From Colivivens sp963626085 (GTDB lineage Bacteria; Bacteroidota; Bacteroidia; Bacteroidales; Bacteroidaceae): a DNA stretch of 64,000 bases. Position 1 is the first letter of the stretch. Every line of letters starts with the position of its first letter. A program made the position numbers and the translations under genes. Below are positions 43,455 through 50,774 of the stretch, one piece after another. The DNA is taken from the NCBI GenBank assembly GCA_963626085.1, contig CAVFVJ010000008.1:98721-162720 (forward strand). Reading direction: 5' to 3'. Under the pieces are notes generated by a model. That model ran no database searches, was not told the DNA's origin, and saw only the letters and a list, made by a program, of their open reading frames with translations.

Positions 43455-44722
43455 TACTGTATATTGAATTCCTTCTTTATGGACTCAACCATGTCGAGTT
43501 TCTCCCATGTGAACAACTCGACCTCGATATCCTTTGTCCGCTCGGGCTGGGACGGGTCTCGGAAACGCTTCGTCACGACCTGTGGCTTGCGTCCCATGTG
43601 TCCGTAAGCTGCCGTCTCCGTGTATATCGGTCTCCTCAACTTCAGGTCACGCTCGATGGCATACGGCGTGAGGTCGAACATCCTGCCGATAGTCTCTGCA
43701 ATCTCCTTATCCGTGTTACTCACGTTTGAATGTCCATAGGTGTTCACATATATGCTTATAGGATGCGCCACACCGATGGCGTAACTGAGTTGCACCAGCA
43801 TCTCGTCTGCCACTCCAGCAGCCACCATATTCTTCGCTATGTGTCGCGCTGCATAGGCAGCGGAACGGTCCACCTTACTGGGGTCTTTGCCTGAGAACGC
43901 ACCTCCTCCGTGTGCACCCTTACCGCCATAGGTGTCCACTATGATCTTACGTCCTGTCAGTCCGGTGTCACCGTGAGGTCCTCCTATGACGAATTTACCG
44001 GTAGGGTTGATGTAATACTTGATGTCATCGGTGAAGAGACTCCTCACATGGGGTTCTTCTATCTCGCTGATGACACGCGGAATGAGTATACCCTTGATAT
44101 CGTCTGTGATCTGTCTGAGCATCGCCTCGTCATCGTCCATGAACTCATCATGCTGTGTTGACACAACGATGGAATCTATCCTCTTCGGTTTGCCGTCGTC
44201 ACCGTACTCTATGGTCACCTGACTCTTACTGTCGGGACGCAGGTAAGTCATCTGCTTGCCTTCATGACGTATCTCAGCCAGTGTCGCCAGGATACGATGA
44301 CTCAAGTCCAGCGATATGGGCATGTAGTTGTCCGTCTCGTTGGTCGCATAACCGAACATGATGCCTTGGTCGCCCGCACCCTGATCCGTACGCTCTTCCC
44401 TATCCACGCCCTGGTTGATGTCCGCACTCTGTTCGTGGATGGTGGACAGTATTCCACAGCTCTCCGCCTCGAACTTATACTCCGCCTTGGTGTAACCGAT
44501 CTTTTTTATTACCTCCCTCGCCACGTTACGCAGGTCGACATGCGCCTTAGACTTCACCTCACCGGCAATGACTACCAAGCCTGTTGTCACCATCGTCTCA
44601 CATGCCACCTTTGAGTCGGGATCGAATGCCAACAGATTGTCGAGCACCGCATCCGAAATCTGGTCTGCCACCTTGTCTGGATGGCCTTCGCTAACTGATT
44701 CTGATGTAAATAAATAACCCAT
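43454..44722 (-). CDS. metK: S-adenosylmethionine synthetase
   Basis: A 422-residue enzyme making SAM from methionine and ATP. Family signatures are LFTSESVSEGHPDKVADQIS at the N-terminus, GAGDQGIMFGYA (the ATP-binding GAGDQG motif), and GGGAFSGKDPSKVDRSAAY (the P-loop-like GGGAFSGKD). It is longer than E. coli MetK by small insertions. The start MGYLFTS is preferred over an upstream in-frame ATG (44734) because it matches the conserved N-terminus. The leader is about 150 nt and contains a SAM-II-like element, suggesting feedback control by its product. It feeds SAM to miaB, queA and the methyltransferases. Confidence 0.97.
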   Translation of the reverse strand: MGYLFTSESVSEGHPDKVADQISDAVLDNLLAFDPDSKVACETMVTTGLVVIAGEVKSKAHVDLRNVAREVIKKIGYTKAEYKFEAESCGILSTIHEQSADINQGVDREERTDQGAGDQGIMFGYATNETDNYMPISLDLSHRILATLAEIRHEGKQMTYLRPDSKSQVTIEYGDDGKPKRIDSIVVSTQHDEFMDDDEAMLRQITDDIKGILIPRVISEIEEPHVRSLFTDDIKYYINPTGKFVIGGPHGDTGLTGRKIIVDTYGGKGAHGGGAFSGKDPSKVDRSAAYAARHIAKNMVAAGVADEMLVQLSYAIGVAHPISIYVNTYGHSNVSNTDKEIAETIGRMFDLTPYAIERDLKLRRPIYTETAAYGHMGRKPQVVTKRFRDPSQPERTKDIEVELFTWEKLDMVESIKKEFNIQ

Positions 44723-44814
44723 TCTAATTGTCATTTAACATGTTGATAACTAAATTAGTGGGAGAAATTGGGAATAGATGCAAACAATGAAAGCCGTGTT
44801 GCCGGCATTTGATT

Positions 44815-44864
44815 GTCTTTTTAGCATTTTTTACTGTGGTTGCAAGCTGCCCAAATCTGTCCAC
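44815..44864 (-). promoter_or_regulatory. Candidate SAM-II/SAM-V class riboswitch in the metK leader
   Basis: Just after the predicted metK transcription start, the minus strand has a short stem, GTGG (44864-44861) with CCAC (44839-44836). The loop contains AGATTT and CTTGCAA, and the 3' flank reads AAAAATGCTAAAAAGAC. This follows the SAM-II layout: a P1 stem, a loop with GAUUU and UUGCAA, then an A-rich strand ending GCUAAAAAG that pairs back into the loop. AGC (loop) with GCT (3' strand) could form the pseudoknot. The gene context, metK, fits. The match is by eye against the remembered consensus; the distance to the start codon is about 92 nt. Confidence 0.65.
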
Positions 44865-44877
44865 GTTCTTTTCGGGT

Positions 44878-44909
44878 GCAAAGGTACGGTTTTTTCATAT
44901 AGCATCAAA
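44878..44909 (-). promoter_or_regulatory. Promoter of metK
   Basis: On the minus strand TTTG (44906-44909), exactly 19 nt, then TACCTTTGC (44878-44886). The start near 44871 gives a leader of about 150 nt. Confidence 0.8.
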
Positions 44910-44952
44910 GGATATATGTATAAAAAAGTACAATCGCACCGTTTTGTCTGCG

Positions 44953-46806
44953 TCAAAGTTGCTGCATGTCATTCAGTCTCCTGTAATATCCACTGATAGC
45001 TATGAGTTCATCGTGGGTGCCTTGCTCCACGATACGTCCGTCATGCAACACGAATATACGCTGTGAGTTCTTGATGGTGGACAGGCGGTGGGCGATGGCG
45101 ATGGTAGTCCTCGACTTCATGAGGTTCTCCAACGCTTCCTGCACGAGTTTCTCCGACTCAGTGTCCAGAGCCGACGTCGCCTCATCGAGGATAAGTATCG
45201 GTGGGTTCTTCAGTATCGCCCGTGCGATGGATATGCGCTGACGCTGACCGCCCGACAGACGGCAACCACGGTCACCCACGTTGGTGTTGTATCCCTCATC
45301 CATGTCCATGATGAAATCGTGGGCGTTGGCTATGCGCGCAGCCTCCTCCACCTGCTCCTGTGTAGCACCATGCACACCGAAGGCGATATTGTTGAAGATG
45401 GTGTCGTTGAAGAGTATAGCCTCCTGGTTGACATTACCTATTATACTGCGGAGCGACTGTATGGACATGTCACGTATGTCTGTGCCATCGATAAGGATCT
45501 GCCCCGATGACACGTCGTGGTAACGCGGTATGAGGTCCACAAGGGTGGACTTGCCGGAGCCCGACTGTCCCACGATAGCTATGGTCTGCCCTTTCTTTAT
45601 CGTGATATTGATGTCGTGCAGGATCTCGTGCCCCTCGTTGTACGAGAAGTTCACGTGCCTCAGCTCGATAGAGTCGTCCAATCCATGGATAGTCACCGCA
45701 TCAGACTTCTCCTCGATATTATTGTGCGCCTTCAGTATCTTGTTGATACGCTCCATCGAAGCCATACCCTTCTGGATGGTGTAACCAGCCTTAGAGAGGT
45801 CCTTCACCGGTTGGAGAGTGGTGTAGAGGATGACGAGGTAATAGATAAACGCACTGGCGTCTATCGGTGAATTGCCGGAGAAGATGAGGTAACCACCGAA
45901 CCACAGCACGATGACAATCATCAGTGTACCGAGGAACTCACTCACAGGATGGGCTGCCGACTGTCTTATGGACACCTTCATCGATATTTTGCGGAACTCG
46001 TCATTGACTGCCATGAACTTGTCCTCCATCTTCTTCTCCGCTATGAAAGCCTTGATGATGCGCAGTCCCCCGAGGGTCTCCTCCACGATACTAAGTCCGT
46101 CGCTCCACCGTGCCTGTGCCAGCAGCGACTTACTCTTCAGTCTCTTGCCTATCCTGCCTATACCTATGGCGAGGAAGGGGACGACGAGCAGCACAAAGAG
46201 GGTCAGTTGCCAACTGAGCGTAAAGAGTGTACCGAGGTACACGAGTATGAAAATCGGGTTCTTGATGACCATATCCAGTGAACTGCCTATGGAGGAATCC
46301 ACCTCATTGGCATCGGTACTGATACGCGCCAATATGTCGCCCTTCCTTTCTTCCGTGAAGAAGGAGAGCGGCAGGTGCAGAATCTTCTTGTACACCTTCG
46401 CCCTTACGTCGCGCACGATACCGGTCTTTATCGGCATCAGACAGGCTGAACCACCGAAGTAAGAGGCAGTCTTCATCAGTGTGAGCAGTCCGAGGATGAG
46501 TCCGAGCAGGAGCAGGGTGGTTGCCTGTCCGTAGGTCTCTATGAGTTGCTGAGAGTAGTAATACCCGTTATTCTGTGCCGCATCGGTGAAATTGTCGATA
46601 TTCTGTTTCAGTGTCTCCCCCTCCACGTACGGCTTGTAGACATATACCTTATCCTCTATGTTGAACAGTATCTTCAGGATGGGGACGAGCAGCGTGAACG
46701 AGACCACGTTGAACACCGCTGTCAGGATATTGAATATGAATGTCCCGACCATGAAACCTTTGTAGGGCAGGAAATAGGGCCCCATCAACTTGAAGAACTC
46801 TCTCAT
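44953..46806 (-). CDS. msbA: MsbA-like ABC exporter (ATPase and permease half-transporter)
   Basis: A 617-residue half-transporter with six helices (about residues 1-330) and a nucleotide-binding domain (about 375-615). Walker A is VGQSGSGKST, the signature LSGGQRQRISIARAIL, Walker B ILILDEATSALD and the H-loop AHRLSTIKN. It most resembles lipid A flippases, though similar proteins export peptides or drugs; the MsbA name is by resemblance. An extended loop between helices 1 and 2 (IEDKVYVYKPYVEGE) is common in Bacteroidota versions. It lies 6 nt after rnhA, downstream of argS, and upstream of the separately promoted metK. Confidence 0.85.
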   Translation of the reverse strand: MREFFKLMGPYFLPYKGFMVGTFIFNILTAVFNVVSFTLLVPILKILFNIEDKVYVYKPYVEGETLKQNIDNFTDAAQNNGYYYSQQLIETYGQATTLLLLGLILGLLTLMKTASYFGGSACLMPIKTGIVRDVRAKVYKKILHLPLSFFTEERKGDILARISTDANEVDSSIGSSLDMVIKNPIFILVYLGTLFTLSWQLTLFVLLVVPFLAIGIGRIGKRLKSKSLLAQARWSDGLSIVEETLGGLRIIKAFIAEKKMEDKFMAVNDEFRKISMKVSIRQSAAHPVSEFLGTLMIVIVLWFGGYLIFSGNSPIDASAFIYYLVILYTTLQPVKDLSKAGYTIQKGMASMERINKILKAHNNIEEKSDAVTIHGLDDSIELRHVNFSYNEGHEILHDINITIKKGQTIAIVGQSGSGKSTLVDLIPRYHDVSSGQILIDGTDIRDMSIQSLRSIIGNVNQEAILFNDTIFNNIAFGVHGATQEQVEEAARIANAHDFIMDMDEGYNTNVGDRGCRLSGGQRQRISIARAILKNPPILILDEATSALDTESEKLVQEALENLMKSRTTIAIAHRLSTIKNSQRIFVLHDGRIVEQGTHDELIAISGYYRRLNDMQQL

Positions 46807-46812
46807 TACGGT

Positions 46813-47229
46813 CTATTTCTTTCTTCCGAAATCGGCTGGAATCTCGCCCCACTCGTCGGTCTGCCATGTCTCGATATCATTGGGGTATGTGTTGTTGCGC
46901 AACCAGTTCTCGGCTCTTTCTATTATTTGGTACAGTTGTTCCGTCTTCTTGTCGCGCGGCAACTGTGTCTTGCATTTCTTCTTCTTCACCCACGTGCGGG
47001 CGGTGAAACTGTCGGAGTATACGGGCATGGACGACCCTTTCTGCTTGAGTACTGCCAGTGCATGAACGATGGCGAGGAACTCCCCTATGTTATTGGTGCC
47101 GTAGACAGGTCCATAGTGGAATACCTCACGTCCAGATGGCAGGTGTACCCCACGGTACTCCATCTTGCCCGGGTTACCGCTGCATGCGGCATCCACACAC
47201 AGTGCTTCGTTGGTCGGCCGTCCGCTCAT
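46813..47229 (-). CDS. rnhA: Ribonuclease H (RNase HI fold)
   Basis: A 138-residue RNase HI-type protein that cleaves the RNA strand of RNA-DNA hybrids. The four acidic catalytic residues can be assigned: Asp in CVDAACSGNPG, Glu in NNIGEFLAIVHAL, Asp in VYSDSFTARTW and Asp in EIPADFGRKK. Basic KKKKCKT follows the third. It lacks the N-terminal hybrid-binding (viroplasmin-like) domain often found in Bacteroidota RNase H. It sits between argS (5-nt gap) and msbA. Confidence 0.88.
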   Translation of the reverse strand: MSGRPTNEALCVDAACSGNPGKMEYRGVHLPSGREVFHYGPVYGTNNIGEFLAIVHALAVLKQKGSSMPVYSDSFTARTWVKKKKCKTQLPRDKKTEQLYQIIERAENWLRNNTYPNDIETWQTDEWGEIPADFGRKK

Positions 47230-47234
47230 ACTGT

Positions 47235-49055
47235 TTACATGCGTTCTGGCATCTCGATGCCGAGCAGTCCCATACCTTCCTTCAGTATCTTAGCCACTGT
47301 CTTCGAGAGTATGATACGGAACAGTTTCTTGTCCTCGTCCTCCTCCTTGAGTATGCTGAAATCATGGTAGAACTGGTTGTACTCCTTCGTCAGCTCATAG
47401 CAGTAGTTGGCGATGGTGGATGGGTTGTAGTTTTTCCCTGCGTCCTTCACCACTGCTGGGAAGTCGTTGAGTTTCTGCACCAGACTCACTTCCTTCTCTG
47501 CGAGTTGCACACCCGGTGTCATCGTCTGCGGTATGACTGTACCTGACTCGCCCACCTTACGTAGGATTGAACAGATACGTGCGTAGGTGTACTGTATGAA
47601 CGGACCGGTGTTACCGTTGAAGTCGATGCTCTCAGCAGGGTTGAACAACATGTTCTTCCGTGCGTCCACCTTCAGTATGAAGTACTTCAGTGCACCCAGT
47701 CCCACTTTCCTTGCTATCTCCCTCGCTTCCGCCTCGTCGATATCGCTGTTCTTGCCCATCTCCTTTGATATGTTATAGGCATCAGACACCATCTTGTCGA
47801 TAAGTTCATCAGCATCCACCACGGTGCCTTCGCGACTCTTCATCTTTCCGTTAGGCAGTTCTACCATACCATAGGAGAAGTGTACAAGGTCCTTGCCCCA
47901 CCTGAATCCCAGTCTGTCGAGCAGTATGGAGAGTACCTGGAAGTGGTAGTTCTGTTCGTTTCCCACTACATACACCATCTTGTCGATGGGGTAGTCCTGG
48001 AAACGGAGCTTGGCAGTACCTATGTCCTGTGTCATGTAGACCGACGTGCCGTCACTGCGCAGCAGGAGCTTCTCGTCGAGACCGTCCTTCGTCAGGTCAG
48101 CCCACACGGAATTGTCGGGACGACGGTAGAAGAGTCCCTTGTCCAATCCTTCCAGTACAGTCTTCTTACCTTCGAGGTATGTCTCAGACTCGTAGTATAT
48201 CTTGTCGAAACTCACACCCATAGCCTTGTATGTCTCGTCGAATCCGGCGTAAACCCATGAGTTCATCTTCTTCCACAGCGCACGTACCTCCGGGTCGTTG
48301 TTTTCCCACTTCACGAGCATCTCGTGTGCCTCTTTGATGAGCGGAGCCTCCTGCTTGGCTTTCTGTGCCGCATCCTCCTCACTCATTCCCTCTGCAGTGT
48401 ACTGTGCCTCCAGTTGCTTGCACTGCTCCTTGTAATGCTTGTCGAACGCCACGTAATAGTCACCTATCAGGTGGTCGCCTTTCTTGCCCGACGACTCCGG
48501 GGTCTCCCCGTTGCCGTACTTCAACCAGGCGAGCATCGACTTGCATATATGTATACCTCGGTCGTTGACTATATTGGTCTTCACCACCTTATTACCGTTC
48601 GCCTCGACGATACGTGCTAGCGAACTGCCAAGCAAGTTATTGCGCACATGTCCCAGATGTAACGGTTTATTGGTGTTGGGCGATGAGTACTCAATCATGG
48701 TAAGTGGGGATTCGTCCGTCACAGGTGTAAACCCGTAGTTGTCCTCCGCATTGATGGCGTTGAGCATGTCCACCCAGTTCTCCGACGAAATGACGAGGTT
48801 AAGGAAGCCCTTCACCACGTTATATCCGTCCACAACACCCTTCATGTTGTCCTTCAGGTAGGTACCAATCTCCTCGCCCGTCTGCTCCGGACTCTTCTTG
48901 GTGGCACGCAACAGAGGGAAGACCACCACCGTGAGTTGACCTTCGAACTCACTGCGAGTCTGCTGCACCTGTACCTGTCCCGCATCTATGTCTGCGCCGT
49001 ACACTGTCTTCAGACAGTCCTTCACAGCGTTCTGTATTTTCTGTTCAGTACTCAT
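47235..49055 (-). CDS. argS: Arginine-tRNA ligase
   Basis: A 606-residue class I synthetase. An N-terminal Add1 domain precedes the HIGH motif in SSPNTNKPLHLGHVR; the KMSK-equivalent is KMKSREGTVV; and the C-terminal DALR anticodon-binding domain (about residues 480-606) ends EMPERM. The start MSTEQKIQNAV is chosen because it opens the conserved domain; an in-frame ATG 11 codons upstream (49088) would lie beside the promoter element. First gene of the argS-rnhA-msbA unit. Confidence 0.97.
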   Translation of the reverse strand: MSTEQKIQNAVKDCLKTVYGADIDAGQVQVQQTRSEFEGQLTVVVFPLLRATKKSPEQTGEEIGTYLKDNMKGVVDGYNVVKGFLNLVISSENWVDMLNAINAEDNYGFTPVTDESPLTMIEYSSPNTNKPLHLGHVRNNLLGSSLARIVEANGNKVVKTNIVNDRGIHICKSMLAWLKYGNGETPESSGKKGDHLIGDYYVAFDKHYKEQCKQLEAQYTAEGMSEEDAAQKAKQEAPLIKEAHEMLVKWENNDPEVRALWKKMNSWVYAGFDETYKAMGVSFDKIYYESETYLEGKKTVLEGLDKGLFYRRPDNSVWADLTKDGLDEKLLLRSDGTSVYMTQDIGTAKLRFQDYPIDKMVYVVGNEQNYHFQVLSILLDRLGFRWGKDLVHFSYGMVELPNGKMKSREGTVVDADELIDKMVSDAYNISKEMGKNSDIDEAEAREIARKVGLGALKYFILKVDARKNMLFNPAESIDFNGNTGPFIQYTYARICSILRKVGESGTVIPQTMTPGVQLAEKEVSLVQKLNDFPAVVKDAGKNYNPSTIANYCYELTKEYNQFYHDFSILKEEDEDKKLFRIILSKTVAKILKEGMGLLGIEMPERM

Positions 49056-49084
49056 CTTGATACGTTCTAATTTGTTTAGAGAGT

Positions 49085-49093
49085 GCAAAGGTA
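49085..49093 (-). promoter_or_regulatory. -7 element for argS
   Basis: TACCTTTGC on the minus strand, 29 nt before the argS ATG at 49055. No clear TTTG at 19-22 nt upstream. Confidence 0.55.
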
Positions 49094-49174
49094 GGAAAAA
49101 TATTGATATTGTGGTAACTCTTTGCCAGTTATTGGGCGATATGCACGGGTTTTACTACACATAGGGCATATAAA

Positions 49175-49405
49175 AGCGAAAAAGAGGAACTATCACTAGT
49201 GCCTCTTCATCATTACTAACCTTAAAATTAATACCTAATCAAATCCTTTTTACAATCTTTTACCAATAACTAATACTTACTGAAAAAATTACCTTACTTT
49301 TTAATACCTATTATATGTCCTTATTAACAATAAACCTTTATATCTTCTAGTCTAAAACCTTCAGTCTTACTTTCTTTGTTGTCTCAGGAATGTCTCTTTC
49401 CTTTT
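49175..49405 (-). ncRNA. Candidate small RNA, about 230 nt, extremely cytosine-poor
   Basis: A leftward transcription unit with no protein-coding frame, bounded by a -7 element (TAACTTTGC at 49412-49420) and a Rho-independent terminator (49182-49207). The RNA would hold only about 11 cytosines in the 198 nt before the terminator, and almost none in its last 80, so it should be largely unstructured. It repeats UUAGGUAUUAA-like units: plus-strand TTAATACCTA at 49228 and 49301, with a variant TAATACTTA at 49271. It is independent of argS, which has its own promoter element downstream. I do not recognise an Rfam family. Confidence 0.5.
49182..49207 (-). terminator. Terminator of the candidate small RNA
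   Basis: A 6-bp stem AAGAGG/CCTCTT (49182-49187 with 49202-49207) continues after one mismatch with 3 more pairs and a 6-base loop. On the minus strand TTTTTCGCTTTT follows. Confidence 0.7.
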
Positions 49406-49411
49406 GACGAT

Positions 49412-49420
49412 GCAAAGTTA
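49412..49420 (-). promoter_or_regulatory. -7 element for the candidate small RNA
   Basis: TAACTTTGC on the minus strand. A TTTT lies 20 nt upstream and a TTTG 24 nt upstream, so the -33 match is imperfect. The predicted start is near 49405. Confidence 0.5.
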
Positions 49421-49619
49421 CGCACTTTACGAAAAGTGGTAAAACAAATATACTCAATTTTGTTCGATTTTTCGTGTTTTATTGATTCATGTCAATCGTT
49501 GTGACCGAACACTATAGAAAAACCACACAAAACAAGCTATCAAGCCATGAAGGGGGATGGGACGAAAAGTGCATTGATTTGCCAGTGGGTTGGAAGAGAC
49601 TATATACTCAATGGCTTAT

Positions 49620-49675
49620 GACTATATAGTCAAAGGGCTGAGAGTATGTACTCTCAGCCCTTTGACTATATAGTC
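49620..49675. repeat. Perfect 56-bp hairpin flanked by 12-bp palindromes
   Basis: Two perfectly complementary 27-nt arms (49620-49646 and 49649-49675) are separated by only TG. The outer 12 bases of each arm, GACTATATAGTC, are themselves a palindrome; the inner part AAAGGGCTGAGAGTA/TACTCTCAGCCCTTT resembles a terminator core. A third, near-identical 12-mer (GACTATATACTC) begins at 49598. The hairpin sits 8 nt after the HIT gene stop and could terminate it, but no long T-run follows. The stretch 49441-49597 shows nothing further. Confidence 0.8.
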
Positions 49676-49682
49676 GTTTTCC

Positions 49683-50084
49683 TTACAGTTTCTGGAACTC
49701 AGCAAAGATCGTGTCGGCAGTCTCCTGCATCTCTGCCTCCGTAAAACTTTTCTTTGGATTACTGAATATCATGTCCTTCTCGGACTGCATCGGCACGAGG
49801 TGTATGTGTGCGTGCGGCACTTCGAGTCCGAGGACAGCCTCACCCACCTTAATACAGGGGAATGCCGCCTTTATTGCCTTTGCCACTTTCTTGGCGAACA
49901 CCTGGAAACGCGCTATCTCGTCGTCCTCCATATCGAAGATATAGTCCACCTCACGGCGCGGGATGCACAGCGTGTGTCCCTTGACCAGTGGGTTGATGTC
50001 GAGGAAAGCGTAGAACTCACCATCCTCTGCACATTTGTAGCTTGGGATCTCCCCACCTGCTATTTTGGTAAAAAGAGTTGCCAT
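49683..50084 (-). CDS. HIT family nucleotide-binding hydrolase
   Basis: A 133-residue histidine-triad protein of the HinT/PKCI-like group, hydrolysing adenosine phosphoramidates and similar nucleotides. The triad is HAHIHLVP near residue 94; the N-terminus IAGGEIPSYKCAEDGEFYAFLDI and the segment GHTLCIPRREVDYI fit. It follows greA by 57 nt, the usual Bacteroidota greA-HIT pair, and probably shares its transcript. The physiological substrate is unknown. Confidence 0.93.
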   Translation of the reverse strand: MATLFTKIAGGEIPSYKCAEDGEFYAFLDINPLVKGHTLCIPRREVDYIFDMEDDEIARFQVFAKKVAKAIKAAFPCIKVGEAVLGLEVPHAHIHLVPMQSEKDMIFSNPKKSFTEAEMQETADTIFAEFQKL

Positions 50085-50141
50085 ACTGTTATATATAATA
50101 AGGTGTAGTACTTCAATACCTGACGTTGCAGCACATCGATG

Positions 50142-50606
50142 TCAGATGGAGATGTTTGTTATCTCCAGTTCTATGATTCCCTGTGGAATCTTGATGGTAG
50201 CCACATCGCCCACCTTCTTGCCGAGCAGTCCCTGTGCTATAGGAGTAGCTACGGAGATCTTCTTCTCGCGCAGGTTCGCCTCACTCTCGCTGACGATGGT
50301 GTATGTCATAAGCGCACCCGTCTTCACATTCTTCATCTCCACCTTAGAGAGAATCTGAACCACCTCGGTCTGCACCTTTGAAGTGTCTATTATCTTTGCA
50401 TCGGCAAGCACTGCCTTCAGTTGTGCAATCTTAGTCTCGAGCTTCCCCTGTGCCTCCTTAGCAGCATCATATTCGGCATTCTCCGAGAGGTCGCCTTTCT
50501 CGCGTGCCTCCTGGATCTGACGGATTACCTCCGGACGCTCCACTTCTTCCAATTGTTTGATTTCGGCTCTGATCTTGTCATAGCCCTCACGTGACATGTA
50601 AGCCAT
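50142..50606 (-). CDS. greA: Transcription elongation factor GreA
   Basis: A 154-residue factor that rescues backtracked RNA polymerase by stimulating transcript cleavage. The N-terminal coiled coil (about residues 1-75) holds the acidic tip DLSENAEYDAAKEAQ, and the C-terminal FKBP-like domain contains ISVATPIAQGLLGKKVGD. It has a strong promoter and a leader of about 118 nt that includes an imperfect hairpin at 50688-50709 of unknown purpose. Confidence 0.96.
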   Translation of the reverse strand: MAYMSREGYDKIRAEIKQLEEVERPEVIRQIQEAREKGDLSENAEYDAAKEAQGKLETKIAQLKAVLADAKIIDTSKVQTEVVQILSKVEMKNVKTGALMTYTIVSESEANLREKKISVATPIAQGLLGKKVGDVATIKIPQGIIELEITNISI

Positions 50607-50687
50607 TTTGTCCTTGTCTTTTGTTTGTTTATAAAATTGTTCCTCAGACCTACAAGTCGGGTCTGATTAGGGTAACAAGAATAAGAA

Positions 50688-50709
50688 TTCCGGCACATGC
50701 GTGTCGGAA
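50688..50709. other. Imperfect hairpin in the greA leader / porZ 3' region
   Basis: TTCCG/CGGAA with a G-T wobble and three more pairs closes on loop ATGC. It lies between the porZ stop and greA, downstream of the predicted greA start. It is followed on the minus strand by T-rich but not continuous T sequence, so a terminator role for porZ is doubtful. Confidence 0.35.
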
Positions 50710-50730
50710 CCCCTTCTTCTCAATTGCGGT

Positions 50731-50762
50731 GCAAAGTTACTGCTTTTATGTGTATTGGCAAA
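50731..50762 (-). promoter_or_regulatory. Promoter of greA-HIT
   Basis: On the minus strand TTTG (50759-50762), exactly 19 nt, then TAACTTTGC (50731-50739). It begins 12 nt after the porZ stop; the start is near 50724. Confidence 0.8.
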
Positions 50763-50774
50763 ATTTTTCGGAGC

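Noticed and set aside
49089..49682. tRNA, tmRNA or RNase P RNA in the largest non-coding gap
   Set aside because: No cloverleaf, CCA end, GGTTCGAATC-like loop or conserved catalytic RNA core is seen; the gap is very A/T-rich.
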